Position numbers and translations under genes: made by a program. From contig NZ_CP050948.1 in NCBI RefSeq assembly GCF_019443745.1, positions 868,001-932,000 on the forward strand: a DNA stretch of 64,000 nt, read 5' to 3'. Below, piece after piece: positions 1 through 8,600 of the stretch (positions are counted from its first letter, which is position 1; the number at the start of each line of letters is the position of its first letter). The notes under the pieces were generated by a model, which was given only the letters and a program-made list of their open reading frames with translations, did no database searches and was not told where the DNA came from. The DNA comes from Iamia sp. SCSIO 61187. Lineage in GTDB: Bacteria; Actinomycetota; Acidimicrobiia; Acidimicrobiales; Iamiaceae.

Positions 1-695
1 GCGCTGGCGGGCATCACGAAGCGCTCGTAGTCGGCCGGGGTCAGGGCGCCGGCCCACGAGTCGAACAGCTGCACGGCCGACGCACCCGCCGCGACCTGGG
101 CTCGCAGCGTGGTGGCGGCCTGGTCGGCCAGCCGGTCCACCAGGGCGGCCCACAGCTCGGGGTCGGTGTGCATCAGGGCCTTGGTCTTGGTCCAGGTGCG
201 GGTGGGGGCGCCCTCGACCAGGTAGCTGGCCACGGTGAAGGGGGCGCCGGCGAAGCCGATCAGGGGCACGTCGCCCAGCTCGTCGACCAGGTTGGCGATC
301 GTCTCGAGCACGTAGGGGATGTCCTCGAACGGCTCGAGGGGCCGCAGCCGGTCGAGGTCGGCGGCCGAGGCGAAGGGCCGCTCGACCACCGGGCCGACGC
401 CGGGGGCGACGTCGACGCCGAAGCCGATGGCGGCGACCGCGGTCACGATGTCGGAGTAGAGGATGGCGGCGTCGACGCCGTAGCGGCGGACCGGCTGCAG
501 GGTGATCTCGGTGGCCAGGTCCGGGGTGCGGATGGCGTCGAGGATGCTGCCCTCGCCCCGCACGGCGCGGTACTCGGGCAGCGACCGCCCGGCCTGGCGC
601 ATGAACCACACGGGCACGGTCGGGCCGGGCTCCCCCCGGCAGGCGCGGAGGAACGGGGCGTCGGGGGGCGGGGCCACGGCACCGAGGGTAGGCAT
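1..695 (-). CDS. hemE: Uroporphyrinogen decarboxylase, 5' part (runs off the window)
   Basis: HemE decarboxylates the four acetate side chains of uroporphyrinogen III to give coproporphyrinogen III in cytosolic haem synthesis. The minus-strand frame from ATG at 693-695 is open to the window edge and gives about 231 of the usual 340-350 residues. It carries the family N-terminal signature PVWFMRQAGRSLPEYR near residues 28-43, then GFAGAPFTVASY and QLFDSWAGALTP further in, all in the expected order. The stop codon lies outside the window, so only the N-terminal two thirds can be judged. It is transcribed away from the next gene (helD-like), leaving about 150 bp between them for divergent promoters. 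Identification is secure from these motifs. Confidence 0.93.
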   Translation of the reverse strand, partial: MPTLGAVAPPPDAPFLRACRGEPGPTVPVWFMRQAGRSLPEYRAVRGEGSILDAIRTPDLATEITLQPVRRYGVDAAILYSDIVTAVAAIGFGVDVAPGVGPVVERPFASAADLDRLRPLEPFEDIPYVLETIANLVDELGDVPLIGFAGAPFTVASYLVEGAPTRTWTKTKALMHTDPELWAALVDRLADQAATTLRAQVAAGASAVQLFDSWAGALTPADYERFVMPAS

Positions 696-847
696 CGACC
701 GGGCCCGTCGTCCCTTCCGAGCACGCGGTGCGGCGACGGTCCGGGCCGGGCCTGAACCGTCGCCCCGGCCCGGACCGGTCACATCGCCCAGCCCATCCCG
801 GCCGGGAGCCCACTAGAGTGGTCGACCCTTCGCCCACGCCCCTGCGC

Positions 848-3004
848 ATGGGCCACCAACGCCACAGGGGACGGACCCTGCACCCGGAGCTCGAGGCCGA
901 GCAGGCCTACATCGACTACGCCTACGAGTGCCTGGCGGCGGCGCGCGAGCGGGCCACGACGCTGCAGACGATGGTCGAGGTCGGGCGGGGCGGCACCGAG
1001 CAGGCCCGCTTCGAGCGCGAGGTCATCTTCGACACCATCGCCCAGCGGCTGGTCCAGCTGCACCTGGGCGACGCCACCTTGTGCTTCGGCCGCATCGACA
1101 CCGAGCCCGACGGCGTGGCCACGAACGGCGACGGGCCGCCGGTCGGGGACACCTTCTACATCGGCCGGGTGGCGGTGGCCGACGCCAACCAGGAGGTCGT
1201 GGTCGTCGACTGGCGGGCCCCCGTGGCAGAGCCCTTCTACCGGGCCACCGGTCGCTCGCCGATGGGCCTGGCCCGCCGGCGCCACTTCGCCACCCGGGGC
1301 CCGAAGCTGCTCGACATCGAGGACGAGCTCTTCGGCGAGCGGGCCCTCGGGCTCGGTGCCGACGACGGCATCTCGGGCCACGGGGCCCTGATGGCCGCCC
1401 TCGAGACGGCCCGCTCGGGCCGGTTGGGCGACATCGTCGCCACCATCCAGGGCGAGCAGGACGAGATCATCCGGGCGCCCATGCCGGGCCTGCTCGTGGT
1501 CCAGGGCGGGCCGGGCACCGGCAAGACGGTCGTCGCCCTCCACCGGGCCGCCTACCTGCTCTACACCCACCGGTTCCCCCTCGAGGACCAGGGCGTGCTG
1601 GTCGTGGGGCCCAACCGCCTCTTCCTCGGCTACATCGAGCAGGTCCTCCCGTCGCTCGGCGAGGCCGGCGTCGAGCTGGCCGTGCTGGGCGACCTCATCG
1701 ACTCCGTCCGGGTCCGCGACCGCGACACCCCGCTGGCGGCCCGCGTCAAGGGCGACGCCCGCATGATCAAGGTGCTGGCCAAGGCGGTCCGCGACCGCAA
1801 GCGGCCGCTGCGGCGAGACCTCGTCGTCGGCTTCGGCCTCACCCGCCTCCGGGTCACGGTGGCCGACTCCCAGCGCATCGTGGCCGACGCCCGGCGCCGG
1901 GCCCGGCACCACAACGGCGGCCGCCGCTTCGTCGAGGCGGGGCTGTTCGAGGCGCTGGCGGCCAGCAGCCGCACGCCGCTCGACGCCTCCGAGGTCCGCA
2001 GCCGCCTGCGCCACGACCCCGCCGTCCGCGAGGCGCTCGAACGCATGTGGCCCGTCCTCACCCCGGCCGAGCTCCTCCACGACCTGTACGGCTCGCGCGG
2101 GCTCATCGAGCTGGCCGCCCGCGGGAAGCTCTCGGCCGAGGAGCAGGCCGCCCTCCACCGGCCCCGGTCCGAGTCCGTCGACGCCGTGGTGTGGCGGACC
2201 GACGACGTCCCCCTCCTCGACGAGGCCCGCTCGCTCCTCGGCGCCACCCCCAAGGGCAAGCGCCACGGCGACACCGACGAGGTCCGCACCTACGGCCACA
2301 TCGTCGTCGACGAGGCCCAGGACCTCTCGCCCATGCAGCTGCGCATGCTGGGCCGGCGATCGCTCAACGGGTCGATGACGATCGTGGGCGACATCGCCCA
2401 GTCCACCGGCGCCTGGCCCCACGCCACGTGGGACGAGGTGCTCGAGCTCCTGCCCCAGCGCCGCGAGCCCCGCCGGGCCGAGCTCACCGTCGGCTACCGC
2501 ATCCCCGGGCCCAACATGGACCTGGCCGCCCGGGTCCTCACCGAGGCCGCCCCCGAGCTGCGGCCGCCGCGCTCGGTGCGCCAGGACGGGCGCCCGCCGC
2601 GGATCGTGGCCGCCACCCCCGTCGAGGGCGGGCTGGCCGAGGCGGTGCTGCGGCTCACCCGCGAGGAGGTCCGGGCCGTGGGCACCGGCAACGTGGCCGT
2701 GATCTGCCCGTCGTCCCTCGTCGAGCCGCTGTCCGCCGCGTTCACCGAGGCCGGGCTCGACCACGGTCTGGCGTCGAACGTGGGCCTGGGCAACCAGGTC
2801 ACCATCGTCCCGGTGGGCATGGTGAAGGGCCTCGAGCTCGACGCCACCGTCGTGGTCGAGCCGGCGACGATCCTGGCCGAGGAGCCCCAGCCCATGCGCT
2901 CGCTCTACGTCGCCCTGACCCGCGCCACCAAGCTGCTCACCATCGTCCACGCCCGCCCGCTGCCGCCGGTCCTGCTCCCCGACCCCCTGGCCTCGTCGGC
3001 CTGA
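848..3004 (+). CDS. HelD-like RNA polymerase recycling ATPase (UvrD/Rep superfamily 1)
   Basis: The protein is about 718 residues with the layout of actinobacterial HelD/HelR, which removes stalled RNA polymerase from DNA. An N-terminal acidic helical arm (residues 1-60) is followed by FYIGRVAV and VVVDWRAPVAEPFY, both typical of HelD. A Walker A GGPGTGKTVVALHR lies near residue 220, HIVVDEAQDLSPMQ (motif II) near 485, a VGDIAQSTG motif follows, and a C-terminal UvrD-like part ends in LYVALTRATKLL. I chose ATG 848; the frame is open to 728 and a GTG at 818 is an alternative. The gene stands alone. Family assignment is firm; the role is inferred from family knowledge. A generic UvrD-like helicase is the alternative. 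Confidence 0.85.
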   Translation: MGHQRHRGRTLHPELEAEQAYIDYAYECLAAARERATTLQTMVEVGRGGTEQARFEREVIFDTIAQRLVQLHLGDATLCFGRIDTEPDGVATNGDGPPVGDTFYIGRVAVADANQEVVVVDWRAPVAEPFYRATGRSPMGLARRRHFATRGPKLLDIEDELFGERALGLGADDGISGHGALMAALETARSGRLGDIVATIQGEQDEIIRAPMPGLLVVQGGPGTGKTVVALHRAAYLLYTHRFPLEDQGVLVVGPNRLFLGYIEQVLPSLGEAGVELAVLGDLIDSVRVRDRDTPLAARVKGDARMIKVLAKAVRDRKRPLRRDLVVGFGLTRLRVTVADSQRIVADARRRARHHNGGRRFVEAGLFEALAASSRTPLDASEVRSRLRHDPAVREALERMWPVLTPAELLHDLYGSRGLIELAARGKLSAEEQAALHRPRSESVDAVVWRTDDVPLLDEARSLLGATPKGKRHGDTDEVRTYGHIVVDEAQDLSPMQLRMLGRRSLNGSMTIVGDIAQSTGAWPHATWDEVLELLPQRREPRRAELTVGYRIPGPNMDLAARVLTEAAPELRPPRSVRQDGRPPRIVAATPVEGGLAEAVLRLTREEVRAVGTGNVAVICPSSLVEPLSAAFTEAGLDHGLASNVGLGNQVTIVPVGMVKGLELDATVVVEPATILAEEPQPMRSLYVALTRATKLLTIVHARPLPPVLLPDPLASSA

Positions 3005-3166
3005 GCCTCGCCGCCCTGGCGGGGGTGGGTGGACCCCGGGTGGTGGACCCCCACCCCTGAACTGGACCCCGCCGGCCTCTGATGGGGCATGCTGTGCGCC
3101 GCAGGAAGGGGCCCCGTTGCGGTCTTCCTCACCGACAGACCCTCACCCCGACACGAAGGCACTCCC

Positions 3167-3928
3167 ATGAGCTACCCACCGCCCCCACCCCCGCCTCCCG
3201 GCGGCGACCCGGGCAACCAGCCGACCCAGGCGTTCCCGCCCCAGGGCACGCCCGCACCCGGTGGCTTCCCGCCGCCCGGTGGCCCGCCCACCGGCGGCGG
3301 CTTCCCGCCCCCCGGCGGTCCGCCCCCCGGTGGGTTCCCGCCCCCCGGCGGTGGCTTCCCGCCCCCCGGCGGCGGCTACAACCCGCCGCCCCCGGCCAAG
3401 AAGAAGGGCATGGGGTCCGGCGCCATCATCGGCATCGCCGCCGTCGTGATCATCGCCATCCTGGCCGCCGGCATCGGCGTGTTCCTGGTGGCCGGTGGTG
3501 ACGACGACGACGACGGCGAGCGGGCGTCGAGCAACGGCGACACGACCACGACCGAGGAGGGTGGCGACGACACCACCACCACCGAGGACGAGACGACCAC
3601 CACCGAGTCGACGACCACCACGACCGAGGCGACGACGACGACCGAGACGATGAGCGGCACCGAGTCGGTCCAGACCGGGTCGATCACCCAGGGCGGCTCG
3701 TTCCTGCTCGACGTGGAGGTCGGCAGCCTCGGCGCCACCTTGACCGTGGCTCCCGACAACGACTCGTGGGACCTGGTCCTGATCGTCAACGGCGGCGGCT
3801 TCGTCAACGAGGAGATCGACCAGAGCTTCAACGAGGAAGAGGTCACCTTCGAGCCCGGGACCTACACCGTCGAGGTGCGCGGCTACCAGGACGTCGAGTT
3901 CGGGTCGTTCACGGCCACCCTCGTCTAG
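3167..3928 (+). CDS. Proline/glycine-rich single-span membrane protein with Thr-rich linker
   Basis: The 253-residue protein has four visible parts: a Pro/Gly-rich N-terminus (about residues 1-80, repeated FPPPGG units), a lysine stretch PAKKKG, one hydrophobic segment (about 85-110, IIGIAAVVIIAILAAGIGVF), and a DDDDD run followed by a long Thr/Glu repeat linker (TTTTE). A roughly 85-residue C-terminal domain contains SFLLDVEVGSLGATL and FEPGTYTVEVRGY and looks beta-rich. This is typical of actinobacterial membrane-anchored proteins whose C-terminal domain is outside the membrane. ATG 3167 is preceded by ACGAAGG and begins the Pro-rich repeat; the frame is open further upstream without similar composition. 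Function is not recognised. The next gene repeats the same architecture. Confidence 0.75.
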   Translation: MSYPPPPPPPPGGDPGNQPTQAFPPQGTPAPGGFPPPGGPPTGGGFPPPGGPPPGGFPPPGGGFPPPGGGYNPPPPAKKKGMGSGAIIGIAAVVIIAILAAGIGVFLVAGGDDDDDGERASSNGDTTTTEEGGDDTTTTEDETTTTESTTTTTEATTTTETMSGTESVQTGSITQGGSFLLDVEVGSLGATLTVAPDNDSWDLVLIVNGGGFVNEEIDQSFNEEEVTFEPGTYTVEVRGYQDVEFGSFTATLV

Positions 3929-4003
3929 TGCGCGCGGGCGGCGCCGTCCCCGGACCTCGCGGGTCCACGGGGGCGGCGCCGCGGCGCGTCGGGGGACGCC
4001 TGC

Positions 4004-4801
4004 GTGGCTGACGACGACGCCACCTCCTCCCCCTGGGGACGCAGCCGGCGCACGCCGGGCCGTCCCACCCCGGTGCCGGGGGCCACGCCCCCGCCCGAGC
4101 CCGGTGGCACCCCGGCGGGCGTCCCCCTCGACAAGGCACCACCGGCCGGCGGGCCGACCCCTCCGCCCACCGTCCCGGGGGGCAGCTGGACGCCCCCGCC
4201 TGGCCCGCCCTTCGGCGCCGCCGCCGGGTACGGGGGCACGCCGCCGCCGGGCTACCCGCCCGGCGGCTACCCACCAGGTGGCCCCGTGCCGGCCCGGACG
4301 GGGGGCGGCGCCGCGGTCGCCGTGGTCGTCGTGGCGGTCGTCGTGCTGCTCCTGGTCGGCGGCGGGGTGGCCCTCGTCCTGCTGGCCCGGGGAGGCGGTG
4401 ACGACGACCCGGCCAGCCGCGAGCTGGCGCCCTCGACCGTCGCCCCCACCACCGCCGACGCACCGGGCTCGACCGACGCGCCGGGTTCGACCGACGCACT
4501 GGGGACGACCGAGCTCCCGACCAGCTCGGTGCCGCTCGGGCCGACGGCCCCGCCCGACGGGTTCCCCGATCCTCCCGGCGCGGTCACGAGCATCACCGGC
4601 GGGATCGAGGTGCCGGGCATGACCGCCCAGCAGGTCGCCGACTTCTACGAGGCCGAGCTTCCCGGGGCCGGTTACACCGTCGACCGGGTCGACGAGGCCG
4701 CCGGCAGCTTCGTGGTCACCGTCTCCGGGCCCGCCGAGGGCACCCTCACCATCGTCTCCTTCGACCCGCTCCCCACCACCGTCCTCTGGACCGCCTCCTG
4801 A
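4004..4801 (+). CDS. Proline-rich single-span membrane protein, paralogous architecture to the upstream gene
   Basis: A 265-residue protein from GTG 4004. Residues 1-105 are Pro/Gly/Thr-rich (GYPPGGYPPGG). One strongly hydrophobic segment follows (VAVVVVAVVVLLLVGGGVAL), then a linker with APGST repeats. A C-terminal domain of about 80 residues has PGMTAQQVADFYEAELPGAGYTV followed by short strands. It starts 75 bp after the preceding Pro-rich membrane protein on the same strand, so the two are probably co-transcribed. The C-terminal domain differs from the neighbour's, so only the architecture is shared. Function is unknown; an envelope-associated role is a guess from topology. Confidence 0.7.
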   Translation: MADDDATSSPWGRSRRTPGRPTPVPGATPPPEPGGTPAGVPLDKAPPAGGPTPPPTVPGGSWTPPPGPPFGAAAGYGGTPPPGYPPGGYPPGGPVPARTGGGAAVAVVVVAVVVLLLVGGGVALVLLARGGGDDDPASRELAPSTVAPTTADAPGSTDAPGSTDALGTTELPTSSVPLGPTAPPDGFPDPPGAVTSITGGIEVPGMTAQQVADFYEAELPGAGYTVDRVDEAAGSFVVTVSGPAEGTLTIVSFDPLPTTVLWTAS

Positions 4802-4811
4802 CCACAGCCGG

Positions 4812-4841
4812 TTGGCATCGCCGGGGCGGCGCCGGTACAGT
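4812..4841 (+). promoter_or_regulatory. Probable promoter of the initiator tRNA gene
   Basis: TTGGCA (4812-4817) and TACAGT (4836-4841) are separated by 18 bp and end 12 bp before the mature tRNA 5' end. This fits a vegetative sigma-70-type promoter for a stable RNA gene. The call rests on motif match and position only. Confidence 0.55.
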
Positions 4842-4852
4842 CACCAGTCCGC

Positions 4853-4932
<80 letters not shown>

Positions 4933-4945
4933 TAAGTACCTGGTC

Positions 4946-4980
4946 AGAGGCCCTTTTCGACTCTTCGAGGAGGGCCTCCT
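4946..4980 (+). terminator. Hairpin terminator downstream of tRNA-fMet
   Basis: AGGCCC (4948-4953) pairs with GGGCCT (4972-4977), and an inner TCGA/TCGA extends the stem. It follows the tRNA by about 17 nt. Because it lies on the element side of the att core, it was probably brought in by the integrated element. Confidence 0.6.
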
Positions 4981-5001
4981 CCATGCCCAGAGTGCCCGAA
5001 C

Positions 5002-5020
5002 TTCTACACTTTTTCTACAC
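5002..5020 (+). promoter_or_regulatory. Predicted integrase arm-type sites (paired TTCTACAC)
   Basis: Two TTCTACAC octamers start at 5002 and 5013, 11 bp apart. Equivalent pairs occur at 39439 (TTCTACTG), 44259 and 47119, each within 70-140 bp of an att core once the IS copy is discounted. Their recurrence at element ends suggests binding sites for the N-terminal domain of the integrase; this is inference from position and repetition. Confidence 0.5.
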
Positions 5021-5263
5021 TTTTCAGAGTGACGGGCTGGTAGCTGGTGGCACGGGCTGGTGCTGGACCGCACGAGCGACCGTGGCTGAGGCAGGTTGGC
5101 GGAGTGGTCGACCCCGTCGGTCGTCGGCTCGAAGGGTCGACCAACGAGTGGGTGGCGCGTACCCTGAGCGGTGCAGCGCCAACGCCCGTCGGATGCCTCG
5201 GGTACAGGCCGTGTCTGCTGCAGGGCGTCCCTTCCTCCAAGCTCCGAGAGAAGGGAATCCGTC

Positions 5264-6448
5264 ATGCACGGAACGGTGACGAAGAAGGGCAACCGCTGGT
5301 ACGCGGTCGTCTACGAAGGCCGCGACGAGGCCGGGAAGCCGAAGCGCCGGTGGATCTCCGCCGGGACGCGCAAGGCTGACGCGGAGCGGGTGCTCGCCGA
5401 CCTCATCCGCAAGAAGCACGAGGGTGAGCCGCTCGTGCTCGCCAAGGGCACGCTCGGCCAGTACCTGACCGAGCGGTGGCTCCCGGTGCAGGAGTCGCGA
5501 CTGAGGCGCAGCACCTACGACTCGTATCGGCGCAACATCGATCTCCACGTGTTGCCAGCGCTCGGCCAGCGCCAGCTCGCCAAGCTGTCGCCGGGCGACC
5601 TCGACCTGTTCTACGCCGACCTGCTGGCGAAGGGCCGCCGCGGGAAGGGCACGGACCGCAAAGGCCTGGCACCGAAGACGGTGCGCAACATCCACGTGAT
5701 GCTGAACAAGGCGCTGTCGGACGCGCAGCGCAAGGGCCTCGTGGTTCGCAACGTCGCCGAGCTGGCCGATCCGCCCAAGCTCAGCGCTCAGCTCCGCGAG
5801 GAGGTCAAGGCGTGGGACGCCGATCAGCTCTGCACGTTCCTCGACGCGATCGCCGCGCAGCGGTTCTTCCCGGCCTTCCACCTCTCCGCGCACACGGGTA
5901 TGCGGCGCGGCGAGATCCTCGGACTTCGCTGGGGTGACCTCGACCTCGAGGCCGGTCGGGTGTCTGTGCGCCAGGCTCTCGTCTCGGTCGCCTACGAGGT
6001 CCACATCTCGGACGTGAAGACGGGCAACGGTCGACGGACGATCGACATCGAGGAGGGCGCGGTCGCGGTGCTCGAGGCGTGGCGCCGGCGGCGTACCGAT
6101 GAGCGCGGTGGCAAGGTGCCGGCGAAGTCGGACCTGGTCTTCACCCGAGAGGACGGAGCGTGGTTCCATCCGGACCTGTTCAGCCAGATCTTCGACCGCG
6201 CCGTCGCCAAGCTCGATGTCCCGGAGATCACACTGCACGACCTCCGCCACAGCCACGCCACGATCCTGCTGATGAACGGCACGCCGGTGAAGGTGGTCAG
6301 CGAGCGCCTCGGCCATGCCAGCCCCGCCTTCACCATGAGCGTGTACCAGCACGTGCTCCCCGGCATGCAGGCCGAGGCCGCCGAGCTGTTCGCCGAGGTG
6401 CTCCGCCAGGCCGCCGAGCGGAGGCGCCTGGGTACGAGCGGCAGCTGA
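5264..6448 (+). CDS. Tyrosine recombinase/integrase of element 1
   Basis: A 394-residue phage-type integrase. The N-terminal AP2-like arm-binding domain (MHGTVTKKGNRWYAVVYEG) is followed by a SAM-like core-binding domain (about 65-170) and the catalytic domain. Catalytic residues are visible: Arg in HTGMRRGEILGLRW (about 213), HDLRHSHA (about 326) and Tyr in MSVYQHVLPGM (about 360). ATG 5264 follows GAGAGAAGGGA, a good ribosome site. It sits just inside the att repeat of tRNA-fMet, so it should integrate and excise the element ending at the second repeat. It is closely similar to the integrase at 47.4 kb (shared TYDSYRRNIDLHVLPALG) and more distant from the one at 39.8 kb. Confidence 0.93.
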   Translation: MHGTVTKKGNRWYAVVYEGRDEAGKPKRRWISAGTRKADAERVLADLIRKKHEGEPLVLAKGTLGQYLTERWLPVQESRLRRSTYDSYRRNIDLHVLPALGQRQLAKLSPGDLDLFYADLLAKGRRGKGTDRKGLAPKTVRNIHVMLNKALSDAQRKGLVVRNVAELADPPKLSAQLREEVKAWDADQLCTFLDAIAAQRFFPAFHLSAHTGMRRGEILGLRWGDLDLEAGRVSVRQALVSVAYEVHISDVKTGNGRRTIDIEEGAVAVLEAWRRRRTDERGGKVPAKSDLVFTREDGAWFHPDLFSQIFDRAVAKLDVPEITLHDLRHSHATILLMNGTPVKVVSERLGHASPAFTMSVYQHVLPGMQAEAAELFAEVLRQAAERRRLGTSGS

Positions 6449-6462
6449 CGATCGCTGCGACC

Positions 6463-7128
6463 ATGGACCTCATGGACGAGCGCGAGCCTGGGGGTGCCGG
6501 CCGGCCGCTGAACACGATCACCGTGGCCGGTCGCGAGCTCCTGCTCGTCGAGGTCGGTGGCGGCGAGGTGCACGTGGCTTCGGAGTACGTCGACGGCGAC
6601 ATCGGGATCGAGGTCGGCGGAGCACCCGACGACGATGAGAACGCGATCCTCTGGGCGAACAAGACGTTGTGCGGTCGCGAGTGGCGCAACGAGGCGCCGG
6701 GTCCCGACGACCCGACGCTTTGGTGGCAGGACGCCGCCTACGCCCCGACCTGTCGAGCGTGCCTCCGGGTCGTCGACTCCTGGCTCCCGAAGTCGACCGC
6801 GCCGCTCGGCGTGGCGTTGCTCGCAGAAGTCGTCGCGGAGGCGGTCGTAGCCCGAAGCTCGACCTACGTGACCGGCGTGCCGGGCGAGCACCTCGAGGCC
6901 ACCCGACGAGCCATCCGAAAGGCTCTCCGCGATCGTGGCTGCAACTCCGGCACCCACGCCTTAGACGACGTCCTGGTCGTGTGGTCAGACGATGCCTTCA
7001 ACGCCCTTGATCGTGACGAGCTCGGTGCCAGCGCGGCGGCCGCGATCGAGCGAATCATGGCCGGCGGCTCGAAGGCGGAACCGCTGCAAACGGCGACTGC
7101 ATGGAGAACGTGGGTCGCCGATTTCTGA
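6463..7128 (+). CDS. Hypothetical protein next to integrase
   Basis: A 221-residue acidic protein starting at ATG 6463, 15 bp after the integrase stop. It contains CRACLRVVDSWLPKS (Cys-x-x-Cys) and an upstream LCGRE Cys, so a small zinc site is possible. No family is recognised. The CRACLRVVDSWLP...LGVALLAEVV segment has a degraded counterpart at 31.02-31.19 kb (CGSCLRILDNWFP...AGVHLLAAIV), so this gene type is present at both ends of element 1. Function unknown. Confidence 0.7.
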   Translation: MDLMDEREPGGAGRPLNTITVAGRELLLVEVGGGEVHVASEYVDGDIGIEVGGAPDDDENAILWANKTLCGREWRNEAPGPDDPTLWWQDAAYAPTCRACLRVVDSWLPKSTAPLGVALLAEVVAEAVVARSSTYVTGVPGEHLEATRRAIRKALRDRGCNSGTHALDDVLVVWSDDAFNALDRDELGASAAAAIERIMAGGSKAEPLQTATAWRTWVADF

Positions 7129-7618
7129 TCTCAACCGAGGGACCGCTCGGCCGTTCTGGCGTGCCACACTGCGTCGCGTGACGGGCATCGAGTTGGCGGG
7201 CGAAACGACACCAGGAACCTTTGTTCAGCTTGGTGCTGCCCCCGGCACAGTTCCGGACACTCTGAGGGTGTTTGGCCGTCGGCCACCCACTGATGGCGTG
7301 ATGTCGCCTGACCTGGCGCTTCTCCTCGCCGCCGTTCTGCTAGCGGTGGCTGAACAGGTCGGACACAGGAAGCTCGCCGCGTTCGGAGTGGGTTCCTCGG
7401 ATGATCTCTCGATCCTGCAGTTGGCGATGGCGTTTCGGGGAGACGACACCGGGTTGGTAGGAGACGTATTCGAGTGGTCCCTTCTATTGGCCTTGAACGG
7501 CGGCGACCCGGGCATCGCAGAGCTGATGACCGACGCTCTCGAACGATGCAACGTTTTCGTTGACCAGCCGCAAGGACTCCTCGTAGCTGAACCGCCCTGG
7601 GTCTGGTGGAGGCTCGGG

Positions 7619-8536
7619 CTATTGGATTCCAACCCCGGTGGGGTCGGCTTGTTGGGCAGCGTAGAAGGCTGCTTCGAGCTCGGCGGGCGGCCGGTGGCCG
7701 CAGTGGCCATGAAGGCGCTGCTCGTTGAACCAGTGCACCCACGACAACGTGGCCAGCTCGAGCTCGTCGACGTCGTCCCAGGGCCGTGGGGCGTCGGGTC
7801 CGTAGACGCATTCGGTCTTGTAGAGACCGTTGGTCGTCTCGGCCAGAGCGTTGTCGTAGGAGTCGGCGACGGTCCCGATCGATGGCCGGGCGCCGATCTC
7901 GTCGAGGCGCTCGGTGAACCGCACCGAGGTGAACTGCGACCCGGCATCGGCGTGTGCGATCAGCCCGACGAGCCGGCGGCCGCCGCGTGAGCGCCGGGCC
8001 ATCTCCAAGGCGTCGAGCACCATCTCGGTGCGCATGTTCGACGCCACCCGCCAGCCCACGATGCGGCGGCTGAACGCGTCCACGATGAAGCACACGTACG
8101 CCATCCCGGACCGGGTCGGGACGTAGGTCAAGTCGGTCACCCACAGAGCGTCGGGCCGGTCCGCGTTGAAGTTCCGGCGCACCAGATCCGGCGCCCGGAC
8201 CGCGTCCGGGTCGGCGACGGTGGTGAAGACCCGCTTGCGCCGCCGTGACACGCCGGCGATGCCGAGCTCGCGCATCAACCGGGCCGTCTGGTCCCGGCCG
8301 ATCTCGTGACCGGCCCGCCGAGCGGCGAGCCAGAGCTTGTGGGCGCCGTAGACCTTCCGGTTCGCCACCCACAACGCGAGCAGGATCGGCATCAACACTG
8401 CGTCGCGCCGAGCCCTCGCCGAGGGCTCGAGCTGGCGGCGCTTGGCCGCGTAGTAGGTGCTCGGAGCCATCTGCAGCACCCTGCAAATGGGCTCGACCCC
8501 GAACTCGCCACGATGGCGATCGATGTAGTCGACCAT
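7619..8536 (-). CDS. IS3-family transposase OrfB (copy A)
   Basis: The catalytic half of the IS3 transposase (rve integrase core). It has the N-terminal HTH_21-like [20 protein letters not shown], then the DDE triad: Asp in WVTDLTYVPT, Asp in HADAGSQFTS and Glu in SYDNALAETTNGLYKTE. ATG 8536 overlaps the stop of the displaced orfA tail (ATGA), but normal expression would be by -1 frameshift from orfA. Because orfA is broken by the IS30 unit, this OrfB can only be made alone; a TTG at 8617 inside the IS30 end extends the frame by 27 codons. Identical in all four copies. Confidence 0.85.
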   Translation of the reverse strand: MVDYIDRHRGEFGVEPICRVLQMAPSTYYAAKRRQLEPSARARRDAVLMPILLALWVANRKVYGAHKLWLAARRAGHEIGRDQTARLMRELGIAGVSRRRKRVFTTVADPDAVRAPDLVRRNFNADRPDALWVTDLTYVPTRSGMAYVCFIVDAFSRRIVGWRVASNMRTEMVLDALEMARRSRGGRRLVGLIAHADAGSQFTSVRFTERLDEIGARPSIGTVADSYDNALAETTNGLYKTECVYGPDAPRPWDDVDELELATLSWVHWFNEQRLHGHCGHRPPAELEAAFYAAQQADPTGVGIQ

Positions 8537-8600
8537 CACTTCGACGGGCGGTCGAGCTCCGCCGCGAAGAAAGCCGACGCCGACTTCAAGATCGGCGGGT

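Noticed and set aside
168-2950. Long open frames opposite or shifted from hemE and the HelD-like gene (for example 779-2950 on minus, 928-3060 on plus)
   Set aside because: They are rich in Arg/Pro/Gly/Ala/Asp with no motif, and arise from the G/C bias of the real genes on which they lie.
3181-3380. Tandem GC-rich repeats in the 3167 gene, possible repeat array or CRISPR-like pattern
   Set aside because: The repeats encode in-frame FPPPGG units of a Pro-rich protein. There are no spacers of constant length, and no CRISPR array was seen anywhere in the window.
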